In this document: piece by piece, positions 24,971 through 33,090 of the stretch
Layout of the letters: each line of letters opens with the position of its first letter
Numbering within the stretch: position 1 is the first letter of the stretch
DNA from: Streptomyces sp. NBC_00083
GTDB taxonomy: Bacteria; Actinomycetota; Actinomycetes; Streptomycetales; Streptomycetaceae
Assembly: GCF_026343295.1 (NCBI RefSeq)
Contig: NZ_JAPELY010000002.1
Coordinates: 806,001 to 870,000 of the forward strand
DNA: 64,000 bases
Reading direction: 5' to 3'
Program-made: the position numbers and the translations under genes
Notes under the pieces: model-generated
The model's database searches: none
What the model was told of the DNA's origin: nothing
Seen by the model: only the letters and a program-made list of their open reading frames with translations

Positions 24971-26368
24971 ATGTCGGTCGAGGCAGGTCCCGAGAACCGC
25001 GCACAGCAGAGTCTCGGCACAGCCGCCGCGCGGAACTTGGCGACCACCACCAAGTCCGCCCCCCAGATGCAGGAGATCACCTCCCGTTGGCTGCTGCGGA
25101 TGCTGCCGTGGGTCCAGGTGCAGGGCGGTACGTACCGGGTCAACCGACGGCTCAGCTACTCCGTGGGAGACGGGCGGATCACCTTCGTCCAGACCGGCGA
25201 GCGGGTCGCGGTCATCCCCGCCGAGCTGGGCGAGCTGCCCGCGCTGCGGGACTTCGAGGACGAGGCGGCGCTCGGCGAGCTCGCCAACCGCTGCGAACAG
25301 CGCGAGTACGGGGCGGGCGAGATCATCGCCACCGCGGGCGACGTCACGGACCGGGTCTTCCTGCTGGCGCACGGCCGCGTCGAGAAGACCGGCACCGGCC
25401 AGTACGGCGACGAGACCGAACTCGGCTTCCTCGCCGACGGGGCGTACTTCGGCGAGCAGGCCCTGGTCTCGTCGGACGCCACCTGGGAGTGGACGGTCCG
25501 GGCCACCACCGCGTGCACCGTCCTGGTCCTGAGCCGGGCCGACGTGCTCAACCTCGCCGAGCGCTCCGAGTCGCTGCACGCGCACCTCACGGCGGTCTCC
25601 GCACTGCCGCATCAGCGCACCAACACCTACGGCGAGGCGGCGATCGACCTCTCCGCGGGCCACGTCGGCGAAGCCGTCATCCCGCACACCTACGTCGACT
25701 ACGAGGGCTCGCCCCGCGAGTACGAACTCTCCGTCGCGCAAACGGTGTTGAAGGTCCACAGCCGGGTGGCGGACCTCTACAACCAGCCGATGAACCAGAC
25801 CGAGCACCAGCTCAGGCTCACCGTCGAGGCGCTGCGCGAGCGCCAGGAGCACGAGCTCGTCAACAACCGGGAGTTCGGCCTCCTGGCCAACTGCGACTAC
25901 GGCCAGCGGCTCCAGCCGCACGACGGGGTGCCGAGCCCCGACGACATGGACGAACTGCTCTCGCGCCGCCGCGGCAACAAGCTCTTCCTCGCCCACCCCC
26001 GCGCGATCGCCGCCTTCGGACGCGAGTGCAACAAGCGCGGCCTGGTCCCCGAGACCGTGGAGGTCGCGGGCACCCATGTGTCGGCCTGGCGCGGCGTGCC
26101 GATCTTCCCGTGCAACAAGATCCCGGTGAGCGAGGCCCGTACCACCTCGATCATCTGCATGCGTACCGGCGAGGCCGAGCAGGGCGTCATCGGGCTCCAG
26201 CAGTCGGGGATCCCGGACGAGATCGAGCCGAGCCTCTCGGTCCGCTTCATGGGCATCGACGAGCAGGCGATCATCTCGTACCTGGTCACGGCCTACTACT
26301 CGGCCGCCATCCTGGTGCCCGACGCGCTCGGCGTCCTGGAGAACGTCGAGGTCAGCCGCTGGCGGTGA
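24971..26368 (+). CDS. family 2B encapsulin shell protein with cyclic-nucleotide-like domain (EshB/EshA type)
   Basis: 465 aa. The ATG has an excellent ribosome site (AAGGAGTCAC). N-terminal arm 1-95 and C-terminal part 215-465 form the HK97-type capsid fold of EshA-like proteins. A cNMP-binding-like domain is inserted between (about 100-205), with FGEQALVSSDATWEWTVRA as the phosphate cassette. The Arg that usually binds the cyclic phosphate is Trp/Glu there, so classical cAMP binding is doubtful. Should self-assemble into a cytoplasmic nanocompartment. The adjacent polyprenyl synthase is the expected cargo. S. coelicolor has paralogues at two loci; this context fits EshB. Confidence 0.88.
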   Translation: MSVEAGPENRAQQSLGTAAARNLATTTKSAPQMQEITSRWLLRMLPWVQVQGGTYRVNRRLSYSVGDGRITFVQTGERVAVIPAELGELPALRDFEDEAALGELANRCEQREYGAGEIIATAGDVTDRVFLLAHGRVEKTGTGQYGDETELGFLADGAYFGEQALVSSDATWEWTVRATTACTVLVLSRADVLNLAERSESLHAHLTAVSALPHQRTNTYGEAAIDLSAGHVGEAVIPHTYVDYEGSPREYELSVAQTVLKVHSRVADLYNQPMNQTEHQLRLTVEALRERQEHELVNNREFGLLANCDYGQRLQPHDGVPSPDDMDELLSRRRGNKLFLAHPRAIAAFGRECNKRGLVPETVEVAGTHVSAWRGVPIFPCNKIPVSEARTTSIICMRTGEAEQGVIGLQQSGIPDEIEPSLSVRFMGIDEQAIISYLVTAYYSAAILVPDALGVLENVEVSRWR

Positions 26369-26440
26369 GCCCACGGTCCGGGCGCGCGCCTCACGCGGTG
26401 CGCCCGGTGTCCGTGTCAACCCCGAGAAAGGTCACCCTAG

Positions 26441-27478
26441 TTGGCCATGCCGGATGCCATGGAGGGCCGTGAGGCCGTCGAGCTGCTGGCGCGGACCCGT
26501 GCCGTCGTCACGCCCCACCTGCGCGCCACCGTCGAATCGCTGCCCGGCTCCCTGCGCCGGGTCGCCCGGTACCACTTCGGCTGGGAGAGCGCCGACGGCT
26601 CCCCGGCCGGCGCCCCCGAGGCCAGGGCGATCCGCCCGGCCCTCGTGTTCGCCGCCGCGCACGCGCTCGGGGGCCGGCCCGAAGCGGCGGTCCGGCCGGC
26701 CGCAGCCGTGGAACTGGTCCACCACGTCACCCTGCTCCGCGACGACGTCGTCGACGAGGACGTCCCACGGCACCACCGCCCCACCGTCCGCGCCGTGTTC
26801 GGTGCCCCCGACGCCATCCTCGTGGGCGACGCGCTGCTCGCTCACGCACTGCGGGTGATCGCCGACGACGGCCACCCCGCGGCCGGCGCGGCCTCGGCCC
26901 GGCTCGCCGCGTGTGTCATCGAGCTGTGCGCGGGCCGGCAGGCCGACCGCGCCGTCGAGCACCGGGCCCCGCAGGACGTCTCGCTCGACGACTGCCTCGC
27001 GACGGCGACGGCGAGGACCGGCGCCCTGCTCGGCTGCGCCTGCGCACTCGGCGCCCTGTACGCCGGGGCCGGCGAGGAGGAAGTCGCCGCCATGGACGCG
27101 TTCGGGCGCGAGGCCGGGCTCGCCTTCCAGCTCATCGACGACCTCATCGGCATCTGGGGCGACCCCGGGCACACGGAGAAGCCCGCCGGCGCCGACCTCG
27201 CCGCGCACAAGAAGTCGCTGCCCGTCGTCGCCGCGCTCGGCACGGGCACCCCGGCGGCGGCCGAACTCGCCGCCCTGTACGCGGGCCCGATGGAGCCCGA
27301 CGCGGTCCGCGAGGCCGCCGACGCCGTGGAACGGGCGGGCGGCCGCGACTGGGCCCAGCTCCACGCCGCCGACCGCATGGCCCGCGCGGTCGACCACCTC
27401 GCACGCGCCGTGCCCGATCCTGCCGCGGCGGGTGAACTCCTCGCCCTGGCCGAATGCGTGACCCGACGCACCGGGTGA
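26441..27478 (+). CDS. polyprenyl diphosphate synthase, likely encapsulin cargo
   Basis: 345 aa from TTG 26441, chosen because GAGAAAGG lies 9 nt upstream; ATG 26447 is the alternative. Trans-isoprenyl synthase: first Asp-rich motif DDVVD at 101-105, second DDLIGIWGD at 233-241, and AHKKSLP after it. Condenses isopentenyl diphosphate with allylic diphosphates, chain length unknown. Family-2B encapsulin loci often pair the shell with such an enzyme carrying a long disordered targeting tail. No such tail is seen at either end here; only residues 49-64 (ADGSPAGAPEARA) look flexible. Confidence 0.85.
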   Translation: MAMPDAMEGREAVELLARTRAVVTPHLRATVESLPGSLRRVARYHFGWESADGSPAGAPEARAIRPALVFAAAHALGGRPEAAVRPAAAVELVHHVTLLRDDVVDEDVPRHHRPTVRAVFGAPDAILVGDALLAHALRVIADDGHPAAGAASARLAACVIELCAGRQADRAVEHRAPQDVSLDDCLATATARTGALLGCACALGALYAGAGEEEVAAMDAFGREAGLAFQLIDDLIGIWGDPGHTEKPAGADLAAHKKSLPVVAALGTGTPAAAELAALYAGPMEPDAVREAADAVERAGGRDWAQLHAADRMARAVDHLARAVPDPAAAGELLALAECVTRRTG

Positions 27479-27644
27479 CCGCGCGGCGCGGGGTGACCGG
27501 GCGGCAGCGGGTGACGGGGCCGCGCCGGGTGACCGCGCGGTGGCCGGTGGTGTGCTCCGGGATCCGGGAAACGGGCGATTGGCCCAGGGAACCGGCTCAC
27601 AAGTGGACCTCGGGCCAGGCCACTTGAGCGGGTTGGATGAGTCC

Positions 27645-28868
27645 ATGCCCTCCCGTCTCCTGCCGCCCGCCGGTCCCGCCCGTGCCCTCGCCGTCGCCCA
27701 GCTCGTCAACGCGCTCGGGGACGGCGCCTTCCTCGTCACCTCTGCGCTGTACTTCAGCCGCGTCGTCGGCCTGCCTCCCACCCGGATAGGTCTCGGACTC
27801 ACGCTCGCCTGGGCCGTGGGGGCGCTCGCCGGGGTGCCGCTGGGGCAGCTCGCCGACCGGCGCGGCCCGCGCACCGTGGCCGTTCTGCTCGCCGCCGCCA
27901 CCGGCGTCTCGGTCGGCGCCTTCCTCTTCGTCCGCGGCTTCCTGCCCTTCGTGCTCGCCGCGTGCTGCTACGCCACCGCGCAGACCGGCCTCGCCGCCGC
28001 CCGCCAGGCGCTGCTGGCCGCGCTCGTCGCCCGCCGGGACCGCACCCGCCTCCTCGCGCACCTCCAGTCCACGCTCAACGCCGGGCTCGCCGTCGGCGCC
28101 GCGATCGGCGGGGTCGCGCTGCACTACGGCACCCGCACCGCGTACCTCTCCGTCTTCGCGATGGACGCGGCCGCCTTCCTGCTCTGCGCGCTCGTGCTGC
28201 TCCGGCTCCCCGAGGTGGCACCCACCCCCGCGTCCCCGGGCCGCGGCCCCCGCTTCACGGTGCTGCGCGACCGGCCGTACGCCCTGGTCACCTTCCTCAA
28301 CACGCTGCTCCTGCTGCGGATGCCGCTGATCAGCCTCGCCGTCCCGCTGTGGACCGTCACCCGCACCGACGCACCGGGCTGGCTGGTGTCCGCGCTGCTC
28401 GTGCTCAACACCGGCGCGGTGATGCTCTTCCAGGTCCGTACCGCGTCCGCCGTACGCGATCTGCCGAGCGCCGTACGGACCGTGGCCCGCGGCGGGGCCC
28501 TGATGCTGGCCTCCTGCGCGGTGTTCGCGCTGAGCGCCCTCGACGCGCCCGTCTGGACCGCCGTGGCCGTCCTGCTCGTCGCCGGCGCGCTCCAGGTGGC
28601 GGGCGAGATGATGCAGTCGGCCGGCGCCTGGCAGATCGGCTTCGATCTCGCGCCCGCCGAGCAACAGGGCCAGTACCAGGGGTTCTTCGGAATGGGCGTG
28701 CCGCTGGCCCGGATGCTCGGCCCGCTGCTGCTCACCGCGCTGATCGTCGACTGGGGCACGCCCGGCTGGCTGCTGCTCGGCGCCCTGTTCCTCGGCGCCG
28801 GCCTCGCGCTCGGGCCCGCGGTCCGCTGGGCGGAGCGCGTCGACTCTGCGATGGTGAAGGTCGGTTGA
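27645..28868 (+). CDS. MFS transporter
   Basis: 407 aa with about 12 hydrophobic segments and an MFS loop motif GQLADRRGPRTVA. Start ATG 27645 follows a weak ribosome site. It is similar in style to drug-efflux or macrolide-type exporters, but no substrate can be named. The stop overlaps a TTG codon that leads to the next gene, so the two are probably co-transcribed. The 165-nt gap from the polyprenyl synthase contains GGTGACCGxGCGGC repeats and no clear terminator, so read-through from the encapsulin genes is possible. Confidence 0.8.
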   Translation: MPSRLLPPAGPARALAVAQLVNALGDGAFLVTSALYFSRVVGLPPTRIGLGLTLAWAVGALAGVPLGQLADRRGPRTVAVLLAAATGVSVGAFLFVRGFLPFVLAACCYATAQTGLAAARQALLAALVARRDRTRLLAHLQSTLNAGLAVGAAIGGVALHYGTRTAYLSVFAMDAAAFLLCALVLLRLPEVAPTPASPGRGPRFTVLRDRPYALVTFLNTLLLLRMPLISLAVPLWTVTRTDAPGWLVSALLVLNTGAVMLFQVRTASAVRDLPSAVRTVARGGALMLASCAVFALSALDAPVWTAVAVLLVAGALQVAGEMMQSAGAWQIGFDLAPAEQQGQYQGFFGMGVPLARMLGPLLLTALIVDWGTPGWLLLGALFLGAGLALGPAVRWAERVDSAMVKVG

Positions 28869-28894
28869 CGGTCCACGAGACGGGAGCGGCGCGC

Positions 28895-29494
28895 ATGAGC
28901 CTACGGATCAGGCGGGCGGCACAGCGCGATGCGGAGGCGGCGGTGGGGATCCTGGACGAGGCGTTCCGCGACGACCCGGTGAGCTGCTGGGTGCTGCCCG
29001 ACCCGGCGCGGCGCCCCGCGGCGCACCCGCGCCTGATGGCGGCGTTCTTCCAGATCTCCCTCGACGAGGGGCACGTGGACCTCGCCGAGGACGGATCCGC
29101 GGTCGCGCTGTGGCTCGACGTCCCGGCCGAGCCGCAGCAGCCGGGGGGTGGCGACGACGGCCCGGCGCAGCTGCGGGCCTACGTCGACCCCGACAACGAA
29201 CGGGTCGAGCTGATGGCCCACTTCATGGGCGCCCACCACCCGCACGGCCGTGCCCACGCGTACCTGATGATGGTCGGCGTGCTTCCGGACCGGCAGGGCC
29301 GCGGCCTCGGCACCGAGCTGATCACGGCCGTCCTGGAGCGGTGCGACCGGGAGGGCCTGCCCGCGTACCTGGAGGCCAGCAGCGAGCGCAGCCCCGCGCT
29401 CTACCGGCGCCTCGGGTTCGCGCCGCTCGGCGAGCCGGTGCGGCTGCCGGACGGCCCCCAGGTCTTCCCGATGTGGCGCGAGCCGAAGGCCTGA
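28895..29494 (+). CDS. GNAT family N-acetyltransferase
   Basis: 199 aa. Acetyl-CoA motif VGVLPDRQGRGLGTELITA at about 126-144 and the closing ALYRRLGFAPLG. The middle (EPQQPGGGDDGPAQ) is a flexible loop. It begins 26 nt after the MFS stop, with GGGAG upstream. This class often acetylates small amines or antibiotics; acceptor unknown. The following 220 nt to the next gene (29495-29714) hold no recognisable feature. Confidence 0.8.
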   Translation: MSLRIRRAAQRDAEAAVGILDEAFRDDPVSCWVLPDPARRPAAHPRLMAAFFQISLDEGHVDLAEDGSAVALWLDVPAEPQQPGGGDDGPAQLRAYVDPDNERVELMAHFMGAHHPHGRAHAYLMMVGVLPDRQGRGLGTELITAVLERCDREGLPAYLEASSERSPALYRRLGFAPLGEPVRLPDGPQVFPMWREPKA

Positions 29495-29714
29495 GGGACG
29501 CGAGGCCGCGATCGCGGCGGTACGGGACCTCGACGGTGACGGGTGCGCCGGATTCACCCGGCCCGGCATGAAATGGCCCTGACCCGGCGCCGGTCGAAGT
29601 CGGTCGCGATCATGCGAGAACGGGGTGCTCGTCTCGAAGGGCACAAGGAAGCGGTACCACTCATTTCGGTCACCCCCTGTGACGAACGGCAGCGTACGCC
29701 GCTAATCTCCGCGC

Positions 29715-30161
29715 ATGACACCACAGTCATGGGCGGGTTGGTATCGCGACCGCCTAGGATCAGAAGCGCTGACGATCACCACGGACGGGACGCAACTGCG
29801 GACCCGGATCAGGGGGGTCGACTTCGCCGGAGCGAGCTTCGACTCGCTCGGCCCCGTGCCGGGGATACCGACGGAGAGCGGGACCTTCGCGCTCGACGGC
29901 GGGAACCTCCGTGACTTCGTACTCGAATGGGACATGCCCGTGCCCGTCTCCTCGGACGACGGCGCCGTTCAGGAGGCCACGCTGAGCTGTCTGCTCTCCC
30001 TCAAACCGCCGGAGCCCGACCTCGGGGTCGCGCTGCACTTCGGGGGAGCGGTGTACGCCAGCGGCCGGGCGGAGCTCGACTTCGGCTCCGTGCTCGACGA
30101 CATCCGGCGCCAACTCCCGTCCGGCTCAAGCCTCCAGAGGTCTCCCCTGGACGCGATCTAG
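29715..30161 (+). CDS. conserved hypothetical protein
   Basis: 148 aa. No membrane segment, signal or catalytic motif recognised. The sequence alternates acidic and hydrophobic residues (DFVLEWDMPVPVSSDDG) in a pattern of beta strands, so a small beta-rich domain is likely. It may be one of the Streptomyces-specific DUF families (possibly DUF6304, unchecked). A single transcription unit ending at a large hairpin. Confidence 0.7.
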   Translation: MTPQSWAGWYRDRLGSEALTITTDGTQLRTRIRGVDFAGASFDSLGPVPGIPTESGTFALDGGNLRDFVLEWDMPVPVSSDDGAVQEATLSCLLSLKPPEPDLGVALHFGGAVYASGRAELDFGSVLDDIRRQLPSGSSLQRSPLDAI

Positions 30162-30198
30162 CCCGCCCCGTCCCTTCGTCCCTCCGCCCGCTCACCAC

Positions 30199-30250
30199 GC
30201 GGCCGCCGCGCATCGGGGAGTCCCAGGACTCCCCGGCGCAGGGCGGCCGC
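30199..30250. terminator. bidirectional double-stem terminator
   Basis: An inner 9-bp perfect stem (30215-30223 with 30226-30234, loop CA) is nested in an outer GCGGCCGC/GCGGCCGC pair (30199-30206, 30243-30250). Lies between convergent genes. Confidence 0.7.
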
Positions 30251-30332
30251 TCCGCGTTCCGGGCGGGGCCTCGCGGGCCCTGGCGTCCGAGGGTGGCGCT
30301 GGGTGCGGCGGGGCCTCGCGTGAGAGCCCCGC

Positions 30333-30743
30333 TCAGTAGGTCTGGAGCTCCAGCAGGTTCCCGTCCGGGTCGTGGAGGTGCGCGGCCTGCAACCCGGGTC
30401 CCCAGGCGGGCAGTTCGCGGGCGGGGGCGGCCACGGTGGCGCCGGCCTCGACGCAGAGCGAGACCGCCGCGTCGAGGGCGTCGCGCGTCGCCGTATGGAT
30501 GACGAGGGAGGCGCCGCCGCCCGGCACCGCGTCCTCGCCGAGCGCGGCGATCATCGCGGCCCGCGCGAACAGGGCAAGCGCGGTGCGCCCGTCCGGCGCG
30601 TCCCAACTGGCGTAGCCCGAGGCGGAGGTGCCGCGCGCCAGGGTGCAGCCGGTGAGCTCGGGCAGCACGGCCTCGTAGAACCGGAACGCCGGCTCGTAGT
30701 GGTCGACGAGAAGCCGGGGGTACGGAGGATCCAGAGGTTCCAT
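30333..30743 (-). CDS. VOC (glyoxalase/bleomycin-resistance) family protein
   Basis: 136 aa. Two beta-alpha-beta-beta-beta modules: first begins PRLLVDHYEPAFRFYEAVL, second has SLVIHTATRDALDAAVSL and ends AAHLHDPDGNLLELQTY with the usual metal Glu. Too general for substrate assignment: isomerase, dioxygenase or binding protein are all possible. Single gene. Confidence 0.82.
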   Translation of the reverse strand: MEPLDPPYPRLLVDHYEPAFRFYEAVLPELTGCTLARGTSASGYASWDAPDGRTALALFARAAMIAALGEDAVPGGGASLVIHTATRDALDAAVSLCVEAGATVAAPARELPAWGPGLQAAHLHDPDGNLLELQTY

Positions 30744-30790
30744 ACCCCGAACCTAACCCGGAAGCGGCGCCTCCGCGGATGTGCCCGCGA

Positions 30791-31243
30791 TCACGCGTGA
30801 CGCCACCCGCGCAGCGAAACCCCCGGCCTGCGGCCCGCGAGGTAGTGCCGCAGGGCGTTCGAGGTGGTGGGGACGAAGGCGTCGGGGAGGGCGTTCACGT
30901 CCGTCCAGCGGACCTGGGCGTGCTTGCCGGGTTCGCGGTTCTCGGGTTCGCCGGTCCACGTGCGGGCGCTGAAGACGACCGTGACGTAGCCGTTGGGGGC
31001 CTCGACTCCCCAGGCGCCGTGGACGATGTGCGCCACGTGCAGGTCCTCTGGCCGCACCGTCAGACCGGTCTCTTCGTGGAGCTCGCGGACCGCCGTCGCG
31101 GTGATGGGCTCACCCGGTTCGCTCTTGCCGACGGGCAGGTCCCACAGGCCCCGGCCGAACTTGGCGTGCTCGCCGCGCTGGAGCAGGACCACGCGGTCGG
31201 TGGCGGTGTCGTGCACGATGACCGCGGCGACCAGCACCGTCAT
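30791..31243 (-). CDS. Nudix hydrolase
   Basis: 150 aa. The Nudix box is complete: G-x5-E-x7-REL-x-EETGL, at residues 39-61 (GKSEPGE to EETGL). It would hydrolyse a nucleoside diphosphate linked to another group, with Mg2+. The in-frame ATG at 31363 would add 40 residues, but that region lies inside the sodN terminator hairpin, so ATG 31243 is preferred. Confidence 0.85.
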   Translation of the reverse strand: MTVLVAAVIVHDTATDRVVLLQRGEHAKFGRGLWDLPVGKSEPGEPITATAVRELHEETGLTVRPEDLHVAHIVHGAWGVEAPNGYVTVVFSARTWTGEPENREPGKHAQVRWTDVNALPDAFVPTTSNALRHYLAGRRPGVSLRGWRHA

Positions 31244-31337
31244 CGCGCCGAGCGCGGGGTCGGGTGCTGGTGGCCGGTGGCCGGTCCCCGGGGGCACGGT
31301 GGTTCCCTTCGTCGGACGGCTCGGCGCCGCGAGGGCG

Positions 31338-31401
31338 AAAAAAGTCCGCACCCGCTCCGTCATGGACGCCGAGTACGGCGGCCTGCGGGCCGGGTGCGGA
31401 C
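31338..31401 (-). terminator. Rho-independent terminator of sodN
   Basis: Read on the minus strand, GTCCGCACCCG and CGGGTGCGGAC (31344-31354 with 31391-31401) form an 11-bp stem, with an inner CGCCG/CGGCG stem at 31367-31380. A six-T tract follows (AAAAAA at 31338-31343 on plus). One of the few classical T-tract terminators in the window. Confidence 0.8.
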
Positions 31402-31460
31402 CTGGAGACACCGCGAGCGCCCGGGAAGAGGACGTCGCAGCTCCGAAGGGTGACCTGAGG

Positions 31461-31856
31461 TCAGGCCTTCTTCGTCTCCCAGAAGATGCGGTCGATCTCG
31501 GCGATGAGTTCGAGCGCCTTCTCGCCGGTCTTCGGGTCCGTCGAGGCCTTCGCGGTGGAGAGGGCCTTGAGGGTGTCGTTGACCAGCTGGTGGAGCTGGG
31601 GGTACTTCTCGAAGTGCGGGGGCTTGAAGTAGTCGCTCCACAGCACGGAGACGTGGTGCTTCGCGAGCTCCGCACGCTGTTCCTTGATGACCACGGCACG
31701 CGCACGGAAGTGCGGGTCCTCGTTGGCCTGGAACTTCTCCTGTACGGCCTTGACCGACTCCGCCTCGATGCGGGCCTGGGCAGGGTCGTACACACCGCAG
31801 GGCAGGTCGCAGTGCGCGCTGACCTTCACCTTGGGGGCAAACAGGCGGGAAAGCAT
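31461..31856 (-). CDS. sodN: nickel superoxide dismutase
   Basis: 131 aa precursor. The 14-residue leader MLSRLFAPKVKVSA is removed to expose the nickel hook HCDLPCGVYDPAQARIEAE, in which His1, Cys2 and Cys6 of the mature protein bind Ni. The rest is the four-helix bundle that forms a hexamer. Converts superoxide to O2 and H2O2 in the cytoplasm. The protease that matures it (sodX) is divergent, 175 nt away. No clear Nur palindrome was seen upstream. Confidence 0.97.
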   Translation of the reverse strand: MLSRLFAPKVKVSAHCDLPCGVYDPAQARIEAESVKAVQEKFQANEDPHFRARAVVIKEQRAELAKHHVSVLWSDYFKPPHFEKYPQLHQLVNDTLKALSTAKASTDPKTGEKALELIAEIDRIFWETKKA

Positions 31857-32031
31857 TGAGCTGTCCTTCCTCGTGATCGTCTTCTCAGGTGGGACATTAC
31901 TCGGTGAGAGACGGTATTTCGCGGGTGCCCCCATGGGCTTAGGTCAAAAGTCCAGGGTCACCCCGGGACTCGTGGCGGAACGTACCGTGGGTGTGGCGGC
32001 GGGGTGCCGGTGGCCTGGAGGTGGGTGACGG

Positions 32032-32457
32032 ATGACGGACGAGGGGCGGGAGCCGAGGGTGCCGTTGGGGATCGCTGAGGTCCTGGGGACCTCGATGGTC
32101 CCCACGCTGTTGCACGGGGATCAGCTGCTCGTGCATTACGGAGCCGAGCTGCGGGCCGGTGACGTGGCGGTGCTGCGCCACCCCCTGCAGCAGGATCTGC
32201 TCATCGTCAAGCGGCTGATGGAGCTGCGCGAGAGCGGCTGGTGGGTGCTCGGCGACAACACCGACGACGAGGTCGTGGACAGCAGGGCCTTCGGCGCCGT
32301 CCCGGTCGAGCTGGTGCTCGGCCGGGTGCGCGGGCGCTTTCGGCCGATGACGGCCGGGCGCCGGCGCACGGCGGGCTACCTGGCGTCCTGGGCCGTCTCG
32401 GCGGTCAGGCTCGTGCTGTCCGACCGCTCGGTCTCCTGGCGCTTGCGGGCGCGGTAG
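32032..32457 (+). CDS. sodX: nickel SOD maturation protease (S26-like)
   Basis: 141 aa signal-peptidase-like enzyme. Ser nucleophile in LGTSMVPTL (Ser21), Lys general base in DLLIVKRLM (about residue 63), and GDNTDDEVVDSR is box E of the S26 family. No strong membrane anchor, fitting its cytoplasmic job of trimming the SodN leader. The gene lies divergently from sodN. Its last 82 nt overlap the CGNR gene on the other strand. Confidence 0.93.
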   Translation: MTDEGREPRVPLGIAEVLGTSMVPTLLHGDQLLVHYGAELRAGDVAVLRHPLQQDLLIVKRLMELRESGWWVLGDNTDDEVVDSRAFGAVPVELVLGRVRGRFRPMTAGRRRTAGYLASWAVSAVRLVLSDRSVSWRLRAR

Positions 32458-32990
32458 GCGGCGACGTTGGCGCGGGTCGCGCAGCGGTCCGAGCAGTAGC
32501 GCCGCGACCGGTTGGTCGAGGTGTCGAGATAGGCGTTGCGGCACGGCGCTGCCTGACACAGGCCCAGCCGGTCGACCCCGAACTCCGTCAGGTGGAACGC
32601 CAGGCCCATGGAGGCGATCGCCGCGTAGCCGGCCGTCGCGTTCGACGGGTGGTCGGCCAGGTGCATGTGCCACAGCGGGCGGTCGTCCGCGTCGCGGTGC
32701 TCGTGTCCCGACACCTGCGGGCTGACGGGGAATTCGAGGAGCAGCGAGTTGAGCAGGTCCACCGCCTGAACCTCCTCGCCGCGGTCCGCCGCCTCGAAGA
32801 CCGCCCGCAGCCGGGCCCGCACCGATCGGAAGCGCGTCACATCCGCGTCGGTCGCCCTGCGGGCCGCCGACTGGTTGCCGCCGAACAGCTCCCGGACCGC
32901 GTCGACCGATGTCAGCGCGTCCTTGTTGCGGGCCGGCTCCTCGGTGTTGACCAGGCGTACGGCGTAGTCCGAGTAATAGGCCAGTTCCAC
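32376..32990 (-). CDS. CGNR zinc finger regulator
   Basis: 204 aa. N-terminal all-helical domain (ABATE type) followed by a C-terminal CGNR zinc finger: LGLCQAAPCRNAY, then RYCSDRCATRANVAAYRAR near residues 143-183, with the four Cys ligands. Likely a DNA-binding transcription regulator with a ligand-sensing N-terminus. Its tail overlaps sodX tail-to-tail by 82 nt, so transcripts of both may form antisense RNA. Target unknown. Confidence 0.88.
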   Translation of the reverse strand: MELAYYSDYAVRLVNTEEPARNKDALTSVDAVRELFGGNQSAARRATDADVTRFRSVRARLRAVFEAADRGEEVQAVDLLNSLLLEFPVSPQVSGHEHRDADDRPLWHMHLADHPSNATAGYAAIASMGLAFHLTEFGVDRLGLCQAAPCRNAYLDTSTNRSRRYCSDRCATRANVAAYRARKRQETERSDSTSLTAETAQDAR

Positions 32991-33090
32991 TTGTAGTCCT
33001 TACGGCGGCGGTCTAGGGTCGGGAGCGATTCAGGTAACGGCTGGGTACCCTTCGAGGGTATTACACAGTGGCTCCCAAGGAGGGCTTCCG

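Noticed and set aside
31244..31363. N-terminal 40-residue extension of the Nudix protein
   Set aside because: The extension would be coded by the sodN terminator and lacks a ribosome site.
33004..33020. dre-like GGTCTAGGGTCGGG
   Set aside because: Only the first half matches TGGTCTAGACCA; the second half is absent.
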